NCBI RefSeq assembly: GCF_003634705.1
Contig: NZ_RBWU01000002.1
Span: 682,001 to 746,000 of the forward strand
DNA length: 64,000 bases
Source: Actinomadura pelletieri DSM 43383
Lineage (GTDB): Bacteria > Actinomycetota > Actinomycetes > Streptosporangiales > Streptosporangiaceae
Direction of reading: 5' to 3'
Under the pieces are notes generated by a model that did no database searches, was not told the origin of the DNA, and was given only the letters and a program-made list of their open reading frames with translations. How positions within the stretch are numbered: the first letter of the stretch is position 1; every line of letters begins with the position of its first letter. Shown here piece after piece: positions 50,204 to 57,583 of the stretch. Both the position numbers and the translations under genes were made by a program.

Positions 50204-51964
50204 TCAGTCGTCGACGTCGACGCCGTAACCGCGGGCCAGCTCGTCCAGGCCGTGGTCGTACCCCTGGCCGACCACGCGCAGACGCCAGGACGGACCGCGC
50301 CGGTAGACCTCCGCGAGCAGCATCGTGCGCTCGGTGGTCGCGGCGTCGAGCGTCGCCTGCGCCAGGACCGCCTCGCTGCTGCCGGGCGCGACGGTGATCT
50401 CGATGGCGCCGGCCGTGCCGAAGGTCGTGGTCCCGTCGATGGCCGCGGCGATGACGACCTTGTGGACCGCCGAGGGAAGCGTCGCGGTGTCGACCGTCAT
50501 CGACTGCTCGGCCGGACCGTCCGCGGACAGGGTGACGGCTCCGCCGGGCGCCTCGGGCGCGCCGTAGAACACGAAGTCCTCGTCACGGGACACCTGCCCG
50601 TCCTCGTCCAGGGCGAAGGCGACGAGGTCGATGTCGCAGGCCGCCCGGTGGGTCCAGGTGGCGGCGACGGTCCACCGCGCCGCGTGCGAGGTCGCGGGGA
50701 GATCGGTGGCGCCGCCCCGCGGCAGGACGACGACCGCGGCCGGCTTCGACCGTGCCGCGCCGTCGCCGAACGCCTGCGCCGGGGACGGCTTCTTCAGCCA
50801 GGGCTCCTCGTGCACGGGCAGTTCGAGGGAGCGGACGCGGCCCATGCGCCGGTCGCGCTCCCCGCCGGGGAGGACGACGACGTCGGTGACGCTGGCGGAC
50901 AGGTTGACGGCGGCGGCGCCGCCGAGTTCGACGACGCGTGCGCGGGTGGCCGCGGCATGGGGATGGGTGCCGCCGAGGACGAGCACCCGCCGTCCCGTCA
51001 ACGGGCCGCGCTCGGGACGCGGCCTCGCGGGGGCGGGGCGTGACGGACTCTGCGCGCCCGTCGAGACACCGTGCGGGACGCCGGGACGCACGTCCTGCAG
51101 CAGACGCAGGAAGGTGGACTCGTCGATGAGCGTGACGCCCTCGGCCGCGGCACGCCTGCTCTTGGCGCTGGGCGAGTCCGGGTGGTTCGTCACCAGCGCG
51201 CTGGTGTGCCGGCTGACCGTGGACATCATGTTCAGCCCCGCCTCGGCCGCCCGCGCCGCCAGCTCGGCGCGCGGCGTCCCGGTGTCGCCGGTGATCGCGA
51301 TCTTCATGCCCTGGACGAGCGGCGCGCCGGCGGTGAGCCGGCCGGGATTGCGGTAGGCGCACGGGACCTTGGGGACGCGCTCCGGGTGGTCGCCGACCCG
51401 GGCGGTCCGGCGGGGCGGGCACGGCACCAGCGGCAGGTCGAGGCCGAGGCGGGCCGCGGCGGCGAGCGACCCGTTCAGCACTCCGGCGAGGACGCGGGTG
51501 TCGTCGGCCGCGTCGTGCGCCTTGCGCTGGACGACGCCGTAGTGGGAGGCCAGCGTCCCGAGCCGCATGTCCGGGGTGGGAGGTGCCAGCCGACGGTTGA
51601 GCGCCAGGGTGCACAGCCGGCGGTCGACCGGCAGCGGCACCTCGGCACGGGCGAACTCGTGCGCCAGGAAGTCGTAGTCGAAGCGCGCGTTGTGGGCGAC
51701 CATGACACGTCCGCTGAGCAGGGCGGCGATGTCCGGAGCGACCTCCTCGAACCGGGGAGCCCCCGCGAGCCGCTGCCGGGTGAGCCCATGAACATGGACG
51801 GGCCCGGGATCACAGCCGGGGTTCAGGAGCGACGAGAACCGGCCGGTCACCTGACCGTCCCGGCCGATCGCGAGTAATGCGACCGACAGCACCCGATGCT
51901 GTGAAGGCCGGAACCCGGAGGTCTCGACATCGACGACGGTCCAGTCCAGAGAGTAGTCCGACAC
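50204..51964 (-). CDS. DEDDh exonuclease - BRCT - TerD fusion protein
   Basis: A 586-residue three-part protein. Residues 1-180 are a DnaQ-like 3'-5' exonuclease: VVDVETSGF (Asp, Glu), AHNARFDYDFLAHEF (Asp) and AHDAADDTRVLAG (His, Asp). Two BRCT-like domains follow (MKIAITGDTGTPRAELAARA; RRVLVLGGTHPHAAATRARV with VVELGGAAAVN). The C-terminal 160 residues are a TerD domain (CDIDLVAFALDEDGQVSRDEDFVFYG; LLAEVYRRGPSWRLRVVGQGYDHGL). TerD proteins bind calcium and associate with stress and phage resistance. DNA repair or damage signalling is likely, but not proven. It stands alone on this strand. Confidence 0.9.
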   Translation of the reverse strand: MSDYSLDWTVVDVETSGFRPSQHRVLSVALLAIGRDGQVTGRFSSLLNPGCDPGPVHVHGLTRQRLAGAPRFEEVAPDIAALLSGRVMVAHNARFDYDFLAHEFARAEVPLPVDRRLCTLALNRRLAPPTPDMRLGTLASHYGVVQRKAHDAADDTRVLAGVLNGSLAAAARLGLDLPLVPCPPRRTARVGDHPERVPKVPCAYRNPGRLTAGAPLVQGMKIAITGDTGTPRAELAARAAEAGLNMMSTVSRHTSALVTNHPDSPSAKSRRAAAEGVTLIDESTFLRLLQDVRPGVPHGVSTGAQSPSRPAPARPRPERGPLTGRRVLVLGGTHPHAAATRARVVELGGAAAVNLSASVTDVVVLPGGERDRRMGRVRSLELPVHEEPWLKKPSPAQAFGDGAARSKPAAVVVLPRGGATDLPATSHAARWTVAATWTHRAACDIDLVAFALDEDGQVSRDEDFVFYGAPEAPGGAVTLSADGPAEQSMTVDTATLPSAVHKVVIAAAIDGTTTFGTAGAIEITVAPGSSEAVLAQATLDAATTERTMLLAEVYRRGPSWRLRVVGQGYDHGLDELARGYGVDVDD

Positions 51965-52041
51965 GGATGGAATTTTTCCGGTCTGCCCTCACGGCCCGTG
52001 GTCGTACGGGCACGTTGGCCGCAGTCGGTCACTCTGACATC

Positions 52042-52085
52042 GAACGCCGCCTGACGGCCCATGAGGGCGTCAGGCGGCGGCGTTC
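52042..52085. terminator. Hairpin terminator downstream of the VOC gene
   Basis: GCCGCCTGAC pairs with GTCAGGCGGC, with an inner GCCC/GGGC stem and an ATGA loop; the outer GAACG/CGTTC bases extend it with a small bulge. It lies just after the stop of the leftward VOC gene. Position and stem strength indicate a terminator. Confidence 0.7.
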
Positions 52086-52091
52086 GGGGCG

Positions 52092-52517
52092 CTATTTCTC
52101 GCCGGACGGCCGGAGCGTTTCGAGGATCTCCAGGTAGTGCGGGTTGTTCATGATGCCGAGGACGTTGCCGAACGGGTCGACCACCGAGGCGGTGACGAAC
52201 CCTGCGTCGCCGTGGGCGGAGATCGGCTCGTGCTCCTTCGCGCCCAGCGACAGCAGCCGCTCGAACGTGCCGTCCAGGTCGTCCACGTGCCAGTACATGA
52301 TCGCCCCACCCGGCTCGCCGGACGACGGGCGGTACCGGCCGTCGATCAGCCCGAACTCGTTCTGGTAGTCGCCGACGCGGAACTCGTAGTAGGCGGTGTT
52401 CCCGTCCGGGCCGGGGCGGGAGAAGTAGGGGTCCATCTCCAGCACGCGCGAGTACCAGTCCTTCGCGGCCTCCAGGTCGTCGGCCCAGAAGACGATCGTC
52501 GCGAATCCACGGAACAT
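52092..52517 (-). CDS. VOC-superfamily (glyoxalase/bleomycin-resistance-like) protein
   Basis: A 141-residue two-repeat VOC protein: FATIVFWADDLEAAKDWYSRVLEMDP, AYYEFRVGDYQNEFGLID, then MYWHVDDLDGTFERLLSLGAKEH and ASVVDPFGNVLGIMNNP. His/Glu metal ligands are partly readable. It may be an antibiotic-binding or glyoxalase-like enzyme. It is divergent from a WYL regulator, with an inverted repeat between them, so it is the likely target. Confidence 0.88.
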   Translation of the reverse strand: MFRGFATIVFWADDLEAAKDWYSRVLEMDPYFSRPGPDGNTAYYEFRVGDYQNEFGLIDGRYRPSSGEPGGAIMYWHVDDLDGTFERLLSLGAKEHEPISAHGDAGFVTASVVDPFGNVLGIMNNPHYLEILETLRPSGEK

Positions 52518-52579
52518 GTCGTTCTCCCCTCGTCCCGCCGGGGCGTTCCCGGCTGACGTCTCCGACGATAGGCGGCCAT

Positions 52580-52598
52580 TAGGTCACTGAAAGTCCTA
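52580..52598. promoter_or_regulatory. Inverted repeat between the VOC gene and the WYL regulator
   Basis: TAGGTC-ACTGAAA-GTCCTA has half-sites related by TAGGNC, placed in the 94-base divergent gap. It is a good operator candidate for the WYL protein acting on both genes. Confidence 0.5.
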
Positions 52599-52611
52599 GA
52601 AGGGCGGCAGG

Positions 52612-53601
52612 ATGAAGAACATGCGCGATCCGTCCGGACGGCTGCTGCGACTGCTGTCCCTCCTCCAGACCCCCCGGGAATGGCCGGGCTCGGAACTCGC
52701 CGAACGCCTCGGCGTCACGCCCCGGACCGTGCGCCGCGATGTCGAACGGCTCCGCGAGCTGGGCTATCCCGTCCATGCCGCGCGCGGCAACATCGGCGGC
52801 TACCGCCTCACCGCGGGCACGGCGATGCCACCGCTGCTGCTGGACGACGCGGAGGCCGTCGCCATCGCGGTCGGGCTGCGCACCGCCGCCGCGGGCGCCG
52901 TCGCCGGCATCGAGGACGCCGCCCCCCGCGCGCTGGCCAAGCTCGAACAGGTCCTGCCGGCCCGGCTGCGCCACCATGTCACCGCCATCGGCGAGGCGGC
53001 CGTCGCCCTGCCACCCCAGGTCGCCGGCCCGCCGCCCGCCGACCCCGAGACGCTGGCGCTGCTCGCCGCCGCCTGCACCGCCCGCGAGAAGGTCCGCTTC
53101 GCCTACACCTCCGCCGGCGGCGTCGACACGCGGCGGCTGGTGCAGCCGCACCGGCTCGTCACCGTCGGCCGCCGCTGGTACCTGGTCGCCCACGACGAGG
53201 ACCGCGCCGACTGGCGCACCTTCCGTGTCGACCGCATCGCCGGCCCGCACCGCACCGGAGTCCGGGGGCCCGAACGGACCCTGCCCGGCGGCGTGGACGC
53301 CGCGGCCTGGGCGATGGACTCGCTGGCCGGCGGTTCCGGGACGATCCGCGCCCGGGTGCTCCTGCACGTCCCCGCCGACGAGGCCGCCGCGCACGTCACC
53401 GCCTGGCAGGGCGCCCTGGAGCCGGTGGACGACGCCACCTGCCTGCTGCACACCCACTCGGACTCCCTGCACTTCCTCGCCTACCGCATCACCCTGCTGC
53501 CCCTCGACTACACCCTGCTCGACCCGCCCGAACTGGCCGGCGCGCTGGCCGCCATGGCCGACCGAGCCAACCGCGCCATCAGCTCCTTCACGACCGGCTG
53601 A
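52612..53601 (+). CDS. WYL-domain helix-turn-helix regulator (YafY type)
   Basis: A 329-residue regulator. The winged helix reads GRLLRLLSLLQTPREWPGSELAERLGVTPRTVRRDVERLRELGYPV. The WYL domain core is VRFAYTSAGGVDTRRLVQPHRLVTVGRRWYLVAHDEDRADWRTFRVDRI. The WYL fold binds ligands such as single-stranded nucleic acid in some members. It is divergent from the VOC gene. Two nearby ATGs are possible starts. Confidence 0.93.
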   Translation: MKNMRDPSGRLLRLLSLLQTPREWPGSELAERLGVTPRTVRRDVERLRELGYPVHAARGNIGGYRLTAGTAMPPLLLDDAEAVAIAVGLRTAAAGAVAGIEDAAPRALAKLEQVLPARLRHHVTAIGEAAVALPPQVAGPPPADPETLALLAAACTAREKVRFAYTSAGGVDTRRLVQPHRLVTVGRRWYLVAHDEDRADWRTFRVDRIAGPHRTGVRGPERTLPGGVDAAAWAMDSLAGGSGTIRARVLLHVPADEAAAHVTAWQGALEPVDDATCLLHTHSDSLHFLAYRITLLPLDYTLLDPPELAGALAAMADRANRAISSFTTG

Positions 53602-53688
53602 CACCCCGCCGAAAGGGGGGACGAGCACCGTCCATGCCCTGGCTTTCGTGGGTGCTCCGGCACGTCGAGGCGGGGTTAGGGTGACGCC

Positions 53689-54093
53689 ATGGCCTCTGGG
53701 TACTCGGGCACTCCGCTCGCCAGGAAGATCGGCATCAAGCCCGGCCATCGGGTACGTCTCACGCACCGTCCGGACGGCTGGACGATCCCCGACCTTCCCG
53801 AGGACAGCGCGGTCTCCGACGGCGGAACCGTGGACGCCGACGTCACCGTGGCCTTCTACCGGACGTTCGCCGACCTCGCCGCCGAGGGGCCCCGGCTCGT
53901 CCAGGACCTGGCGGACGCGTCCGCTCTCTGGATCGCCTGGCCCCGCCGTGCCGCCGGACACGACAGCGACATCACCGAGAACGGCCTGCGCGACCTCTTC
54001 CTCCCGACGGGCGTGGTCGACGTCAAGGTCGCCGCACTGGGCGAAGACTGGTCCGGACTCAAGTTCGTCCGCCGCAAAGAGAACCGCTCATGA
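53689..54093 (+). CDS. DUF3052-family protein
   Basis: A 134-residue cytoplasmic protein. The family pattern is YSGTPLARKIGIKPGHRVRLTH, then LWIAWPRRAAGHDSDITENGLRDLFLPTGVVDVKVAALGEDWSGLKF. No activity is known. It is a widespread small actinobacterial family. GGGTGACGCC precedes the ATG. It converges on the TauE gene. Confidence 0.9.
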   Translation: MASGYSGTPLARKIGIKPGHRVRLTHRPDGWTIPDLPEDSAVSDGGTVDADVTVAFYRTFADLAAEGPRLVQDLADASALWIAWPRRAAGHDSDITENGLRDLFLPTGVVDVKVAALGEDWSGLKFVRRKENRS

Positions 54094-54099
54094 CCGCTT

Positions 54100-54882
54100 T
54101 CAGGTCGAAGCGGCCGGGCTGAGGGCGGCCTGGGCGGCGACGAAGGCCGCGACACCGAGCACCAGGTAGGCGAACCAGCGGCGGAGCCGGTCGGCGTCCA
54201 GGTACCGGGTCAGCCGAGCGGCGACCAGCGATCCCGTGATGGCGGCGGCGGTGAACGCGGCGATGACGCCGTAGTCCAGTGACGCGTCTCCGGCGTGGGC
54301 GCCGAATCCGGCGGCGGAGTTGACGATCACGATGATCAGGGAGGTGCCGATGGCGGTGGTCATGGGCAGGCCGAGGCCGACCACCAGCGCCGGGATGATG
54401 AGGAACCCGCCGCCGACCCCGAACAGGCCGGTCAGCACGCCCACCGTCGCACCCGCCCCGAGGGATCTGGGCAGGCAGCCGCGCCAGTTGACACCGCCGC
54501 CGGGCAGCGCGCACACCCCGCCCTCCAGCCGTCCGGACTCCGCCAGCATCCGCCACCCGGCCACGACCATGAGAGCGGCGAAGCCGAGCAGGACGGCCCG
54601 GCCCGGCAGGAGGCGGTTCAACGCGGCGCCGCCGAACGCCGCCGCGGCGCCCGCGCCGCCGAAGATCGCGGCGATCCGCCAGCGCACCTGCCCGGCGCGA
54701 ACGCGCGGCAGGACGGCGGTGGCGGAGGAAATCCCCACGACGAGCAGGGAGGCCGGGACCGCCGAGGCCAGCGGCAGGCCGGCCCCGTACACGAGGGCGG
54801 GCACGGCCAGGATGGAGCCGCCGCCGCCCAGCAGCCCGAGCAGAACGCCGATGACGGCGCCGAGGGCGAGCGTGGTCAGCAT
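54100..54882 (-). CDS. TauE/SafE-family sulfite exporter-like membrane protein
   Basis: A 260-residue protein with eight hydrophobic segments and the duplicated family motif: LGLLGGGGSILAVPALVYGAG and LTGLFGVGGGFLIIPALVVGLG. TSLIIVIVNSAAGF and AAAITGSLVAARL are also typical. Members export sulfite or related anions. It is the last gene of a sulfide-detoxification unit with two rhodanese proteins and CstR, so thiosulfate or sulfite export fits. Confidence 0.93.
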   Translation of the reverse strand: MLTTLALGAVIGVLLGLLGGGGSILAVPALVYGAGLPLASAVPASLLVVGISSATAVLPRVRAGQVRWRIAAIFGGAGAAAAFGGAALNRLLPGRAVLLGFAALMVVAGWRMLAESGRLEGGVCALPGGGVNWRGCLPRSLGAGATVGVLTGLFGVGGGFLIIPALVVGLGLPMTTAIGTSLIIVIVNSAAGFGAHAGDASLDYGVIAAFTAAAITGSLVAARLTRYLDADRLRRWFAYLVLGVAAFVAAQAALSPAAST

Positions 54883-54894
54883 GTCCCCGCTCCG

Positions 54895-55476
54895 CTACCG
54901 AGGTTCGGCCAGTGCGGTCAGGACGGTGCGGATGTCGGCCTTGGACCCGCGGCTGTAGGGCAGCTTGGCCAGTGCCATGCCCATGGCGCAGGTGTTCGTC
55001 AGCGCCGCGACGGTGAGCCCGGCGCCGAGTGCCGCGGCGAGCCATTTGGCCGGGTCGGCGACCGTGCTGGCCAGTACCGATCCCAGCACGAGGGAACCGG
55101 CGACCAGGCGGACCTGGCGTTCCAGGGCCCAGCGCGGACGCCCGGTCGCGACGGTCCCGCCGGCTGCCTGCCAGGCGGAGATTCCGCCGTGCAGGACGCG
55201 CGGGTTCGGCAGGTCCGCCGCCGCCAGCGCCTGCTCGGCCTGGGCGGCGCGCTGTCCGGAGTGGCAGATCAGCACGACCGGTTCGTCCAGGTGGGCGCGC
55301 AGTTCGGCCCGGTGCTCGCGCAGCAGATCCAGCGGGACGTTGTAGGAGCCGGGAATGTGAGCGCTTTCGAATTCCCCGGGGGTGCGCACGTCGATCAAGC
55401 GGGGCGCGTCACCCGCGTCCAAGAGCCGCCGCAGGGTCGCGGCGTCCAGGGTGACAGGAAGGGGCGGGGGCGTCAT
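54895..55476 (-). CDS. Rhodanese with a C-terminal DUF2892-type membrane part
   Basis: A 193-residue protein. The rhodanese domain (LIDVRTPGEFESAHIPGSYNVPLDLL) has the active Cys near 69 in VVLICHSGQRAAQAEQAL. The C-terminal part has two hydrophobic stretches (RLVAGSLVLGSVLA; WLAAALGAGLTVAALTNTCAMGMALAKLPY), the DUF2892-like membrane tail. It transfers sulfane sulfur. AGGAGACCTG precedes the ATG. It lies between the MBL-rhodanese and TauE genes. Confidence 0.92.
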   Translation of the reverse strand: MTPPPLPVTLDAATLRRLLDAGDAPRLIDVRTPGEFESAHIPGSYNVPLDLLREHRAELRAHLDEPVVLICHSGQRAAQAEQALAAADLPNPRVLHGGISAWQAAGGTVATGRPRWALERQVRLVAGSLVLGSVLASTVADPAKWLAAALGAGLTVAALTNTCAMGMALAKLPYSRGSKADIRTVLTALAEPR

Positions 55477-55495
55477 CAGGTCTCCTGTACGGGTT

Positions 55496-56887
55496 TCAGT
55501 GCTCGGTGATGGGCAGGCCCGCCTCAGCGGCGTCGTCGAAGGAGTCATCGATGTGCACCACCCGGCGTCCGGCCCGCTGGAGCAGGCTGCTCGCGGCGGC
55601 GGCCCGGTAGCCGGAGCCGCAGTGCACCCAGACGGTTCCGGGCGGCACCTCGTCCAGGCGGTGTGGCAGCTCGGGGAGCGGGACATGGGTCGCGCCGTCG
55701 ATGTGTCCGGCGCGCCACTCGTTGCGCAGCCGCACGTCAAGGACGACGTCCGGTGCGGGCAGATGACCGGGGACGCGCCCGGCGCGTGCGGCGGCCAGGT
55801 CGGTGAACGACGCGACGGCCAACCCGCCCAGGCGGGTCGTGTCGCCCCCGGCCCACTCCTGCGGGGCGCCGCTCGCGGTGGCGGCCGGGCGGTCGATGCC
55901 GATGCGCGCCAGTTCCCGCTGCGCGGCCGCCACCTGCTCGCGGCTGTCGCCCAGCAGCGTGAGCGGCGCGCCCCACTCGATCATCCAGCCGAGCCAGGTC
56001 GACATCGGGCCGTCCAGGCCGAAGCTCAGCGTCCCGGCCAGGTGCCGCCGCGCGAACGCCTTGCGGGAGCGCAGGTCCACGACCCACTCGCCCGCGGCGA
56101 TGCGCTCGCGTAGTTCGGTGGCGTCCGCGGCGCGCGCCGGGGTGAGGTCGACCGGGTCCGCGGCCGTGGTGTTGCGGACGCCCATGTGCGCGTAGTACGC
56201 GGGGTAGGCGTCCAGCCCTTCGAGGGTCTGCGCGACGAAGTCGTCGGCCTCCAGCCGCAACGCCGGGTTGGACCGCTTCTCCTGGCCGATGGTCGAGGCC
56301 GCGACGTCGGACCGGCCCGCCGAGCAGAAGCTTCCGAAGCCGTGCGTGGGCCAGACGTGCGCGCCGTCCGGCAGGAGGTCGGCCAGCCGGCGCGCCGACG
56401 TGTGCTGCTCGTAGGCCAGGGGACGGGCGTGCTCCTCTCCGACCAGGTCGGTACGGCCCGTGGTGCCGAACAGCAGCGACCCGCCGGTGAACACCCCGAC
56501 CGGCCCGTCCGGGCCCGAGACGATGTAGGACAGGTGGTCGAAGGTGTGGCCCGGCGTGGCGACCGCGCGGAGGCGCATCGTCTCCGACACGGCGATCTCG
56601 TCGCCGCCGGCCACGGCCGCGCGGTCGAAGGCGACGTCGTCACCGGCGGCGACCAGGTAGACGGCGCCGGTCAACCGGGCCAGCGCCAGACCGCCGGAGA
56701 CGTAGTCGTTGTGCAGGTGGGTCTCGGCCACGTGCGTGATGCGGACGCCCAGCCGTCCGGCCAGGGTCAGGAAGCGGTCGATGTCGCGCTGTGGATCGAC
56801 CACCAGGGCGACCTGCCCGTCATGGGCCAGATAGCTGCGGTCGCCCAAGGACGAGGTCTCCACTACCTCGATGCGGATCGCGGGCAT
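55496..56887 (-). CDS. MBL-fold persulfide dioxygenase fused to two rhodanese domains (CstB/ETHE1-like)
   Basis: A 463-residue fusion. The N-terminal metallo-beta-lactamase domain has ETHLHNDYVSGG (the HxHxD form of this family), ATPGHTFDHLSYIV and TGGSLLFGTTGRTDL, and binds one iron to oxidise persulfides. A central rhodanese-like domain lacks an obvious catalytic Cys (WVVDLRSRKAFARRHLAGTLSF ... LTLLGDSREQ). The C-terminal rhodanese has the active Cys in TVWVHCGSGYRAAAASSLL. GGGGGG precedes the ATG. It heads the sulfide operon downstream of CstR. Confidence 0.93.
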   Translation of the reverse strand: MPAIRIEVVETSSLGDRSYLAHDGQVALVVDPQRDIDRFLTLAGRLGVRITHVAETHLHNDYVSGGLALARLTGAVYLVAAGDDVAFDRAAVAGGDEIAVSETMRLRAVATPGHTFDHLSYIVSGPDGPVGVFTGGSLLFGTTGRTDLVGEEHARPLAYEQHTSARRLADLLPDGAHVWPTHGFGSFCSAGRSDVAASTIGQEKRSNPALRLEADDFVAQTLEGLDAYPAYYAHMGVRNTTAADPVDLTPARAADATELRERIAAGEWVVDLRSRKAFARRHLAGTLSFGLDGPMSTWLGWMIEWGAPLTLLGDSREQVAAAQRELARIGIDRPAATASGAPQEWAGGDTTRLGGLAVASFTDLAAARAGRVPGHLPAPDVVLDVRLRNEWRAGHIDGATHVPLPELPHRLDEVPPGTVWVHCGSGYRAAAASSLLQRAGRRVVHIDDSFDDAAEAGLPITEH

Positions 56888-56940
56888 GTTTCCCCCCTCT
56901 TCACGTCGTCCTGAAATCCCCGGTACCCACCGAAATCTCC

Positions 56941-56958
56941 TATACCCCGGGGGGTATA
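56941..56958. promoter_or_regulatory. CstR-type operator upstream of the MBL-rhodanese gene
   Basis: TATACCCC-GG-GGGGTATA has perfect 8-base arms, 53 bases before the MBL-rhodanese start. It matches the ATACCCC...GGGGTAT pattern bound by CstR/CsoR family repressors. Confidence 0.8.
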
Positions 56959-56997
56959 CGCGAGGCACACGACCGCCACGGTTTCGGTGGCGGAACG

Positions 56998-57279
56998 TCA
57001 GGAGAGCGCCAGGAACAGCTTCTCCAGGCGCTCGGCGCTGATCGGTGGCTTTTCGCCACGCTCGGCCGCCGCCTGGCAGTGCCGCAGCCCGGTAGAGATG
57101 ATCTTGAATCCGGCCCGGTCGATCGCCTTGGACACCGCCGCCAACTGGATCAGCACCTGCTCGCAGTCCTCGGCATTCTCGATCATCGAGATCACTCCGC
57201 CCAGCTGGCCATGAGCCCGCCGGAGTCGGGTGAGCGCGTCGGCCAGGACGGTCGCGTCCATCTCCAGGTTCTCCTGCAC
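56998..57279 (-). CDS. cstR: CstR-type persulfide-sensing repressor (CsoR family)
   Basis: A 93-residue all-helical repressor: LTRLRRAHGQLGGVISMIENAEDCEQVLIQ and AIDRAGFKIISTGLRHC. Cys39 and Cys68 correspond to the two cysteines of CstR that form di- and trisulfide links. The His that CsoR uses for copper between them is not found (Gly at the equivalent position), favouring persulfide over copper sensing. GTG start follows GGAGG; an ATG 18 bases later is possible. Operators flank it on both sides, consistent with autoregulation and control of the sulfide genes. Confidence 0.9.
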   Translation of the reverse strand: MQENLEMDATVLADALTRLRRAHGQLGGVISMIENAEDCEQVLIQLAAVSKAIDRAGFKIISTGLRHCQAAAERGEKPPISAERLEKLFLALS

Positions 57280-57301
57280 CCTGCACCTCCGACTCCCGAA
57301 T

Positions 57302-57317
57302 ATACCCCCTGGGGTAT
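57302..57317. promoter_or_regulatory. CstR-type operator upstream of the cstR gene
   Basis: ATACCCC-CT-GGGGTAT is a near copy of the operator 350 bases to the left. It lies 23 bases upstream of the cstR start. Confidence 0.8.
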
Positions 57318-57457
57318 CCGTTCCCATATGAGAGCCGTCACGCCGGCGTCGATCGTGTCGCGTCCGGTCGGCCGGGCCGCGCAAGGCGTCTCCATAGCCG
57401 ATGGTTATAACAGCAGGTATTGGACGTGTTCGAACCTCGGACCCCAGGATGGGGCGC

Positions 57458-57583
57458 ATGAGCGACACTGCCGATCGTCTCGCGATCATCGAGGCCTGCA
57501 CCCGGATGGCATGGCATGCCGACCAGCGTGAGCGGGACCGGTCGGGCGAGGTGTTCGCGAATTCGGTCACCCTGGACTCTTGA
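57458..57583 (+). pseudogene. Truncated SnoaL-like fragment
   Basis: A 41-codon frame reads MSDTADRLAIIEACTRMAWHADQ and continues to FANSVTLDS before a stop. This is the first helix region of SnoaL-like proteins, which normally run about 130 residues. The rest is missing: the next gene begins inside its last codons. It is most likely a remnant left by deletion or insertion. Confidence 0.6.
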
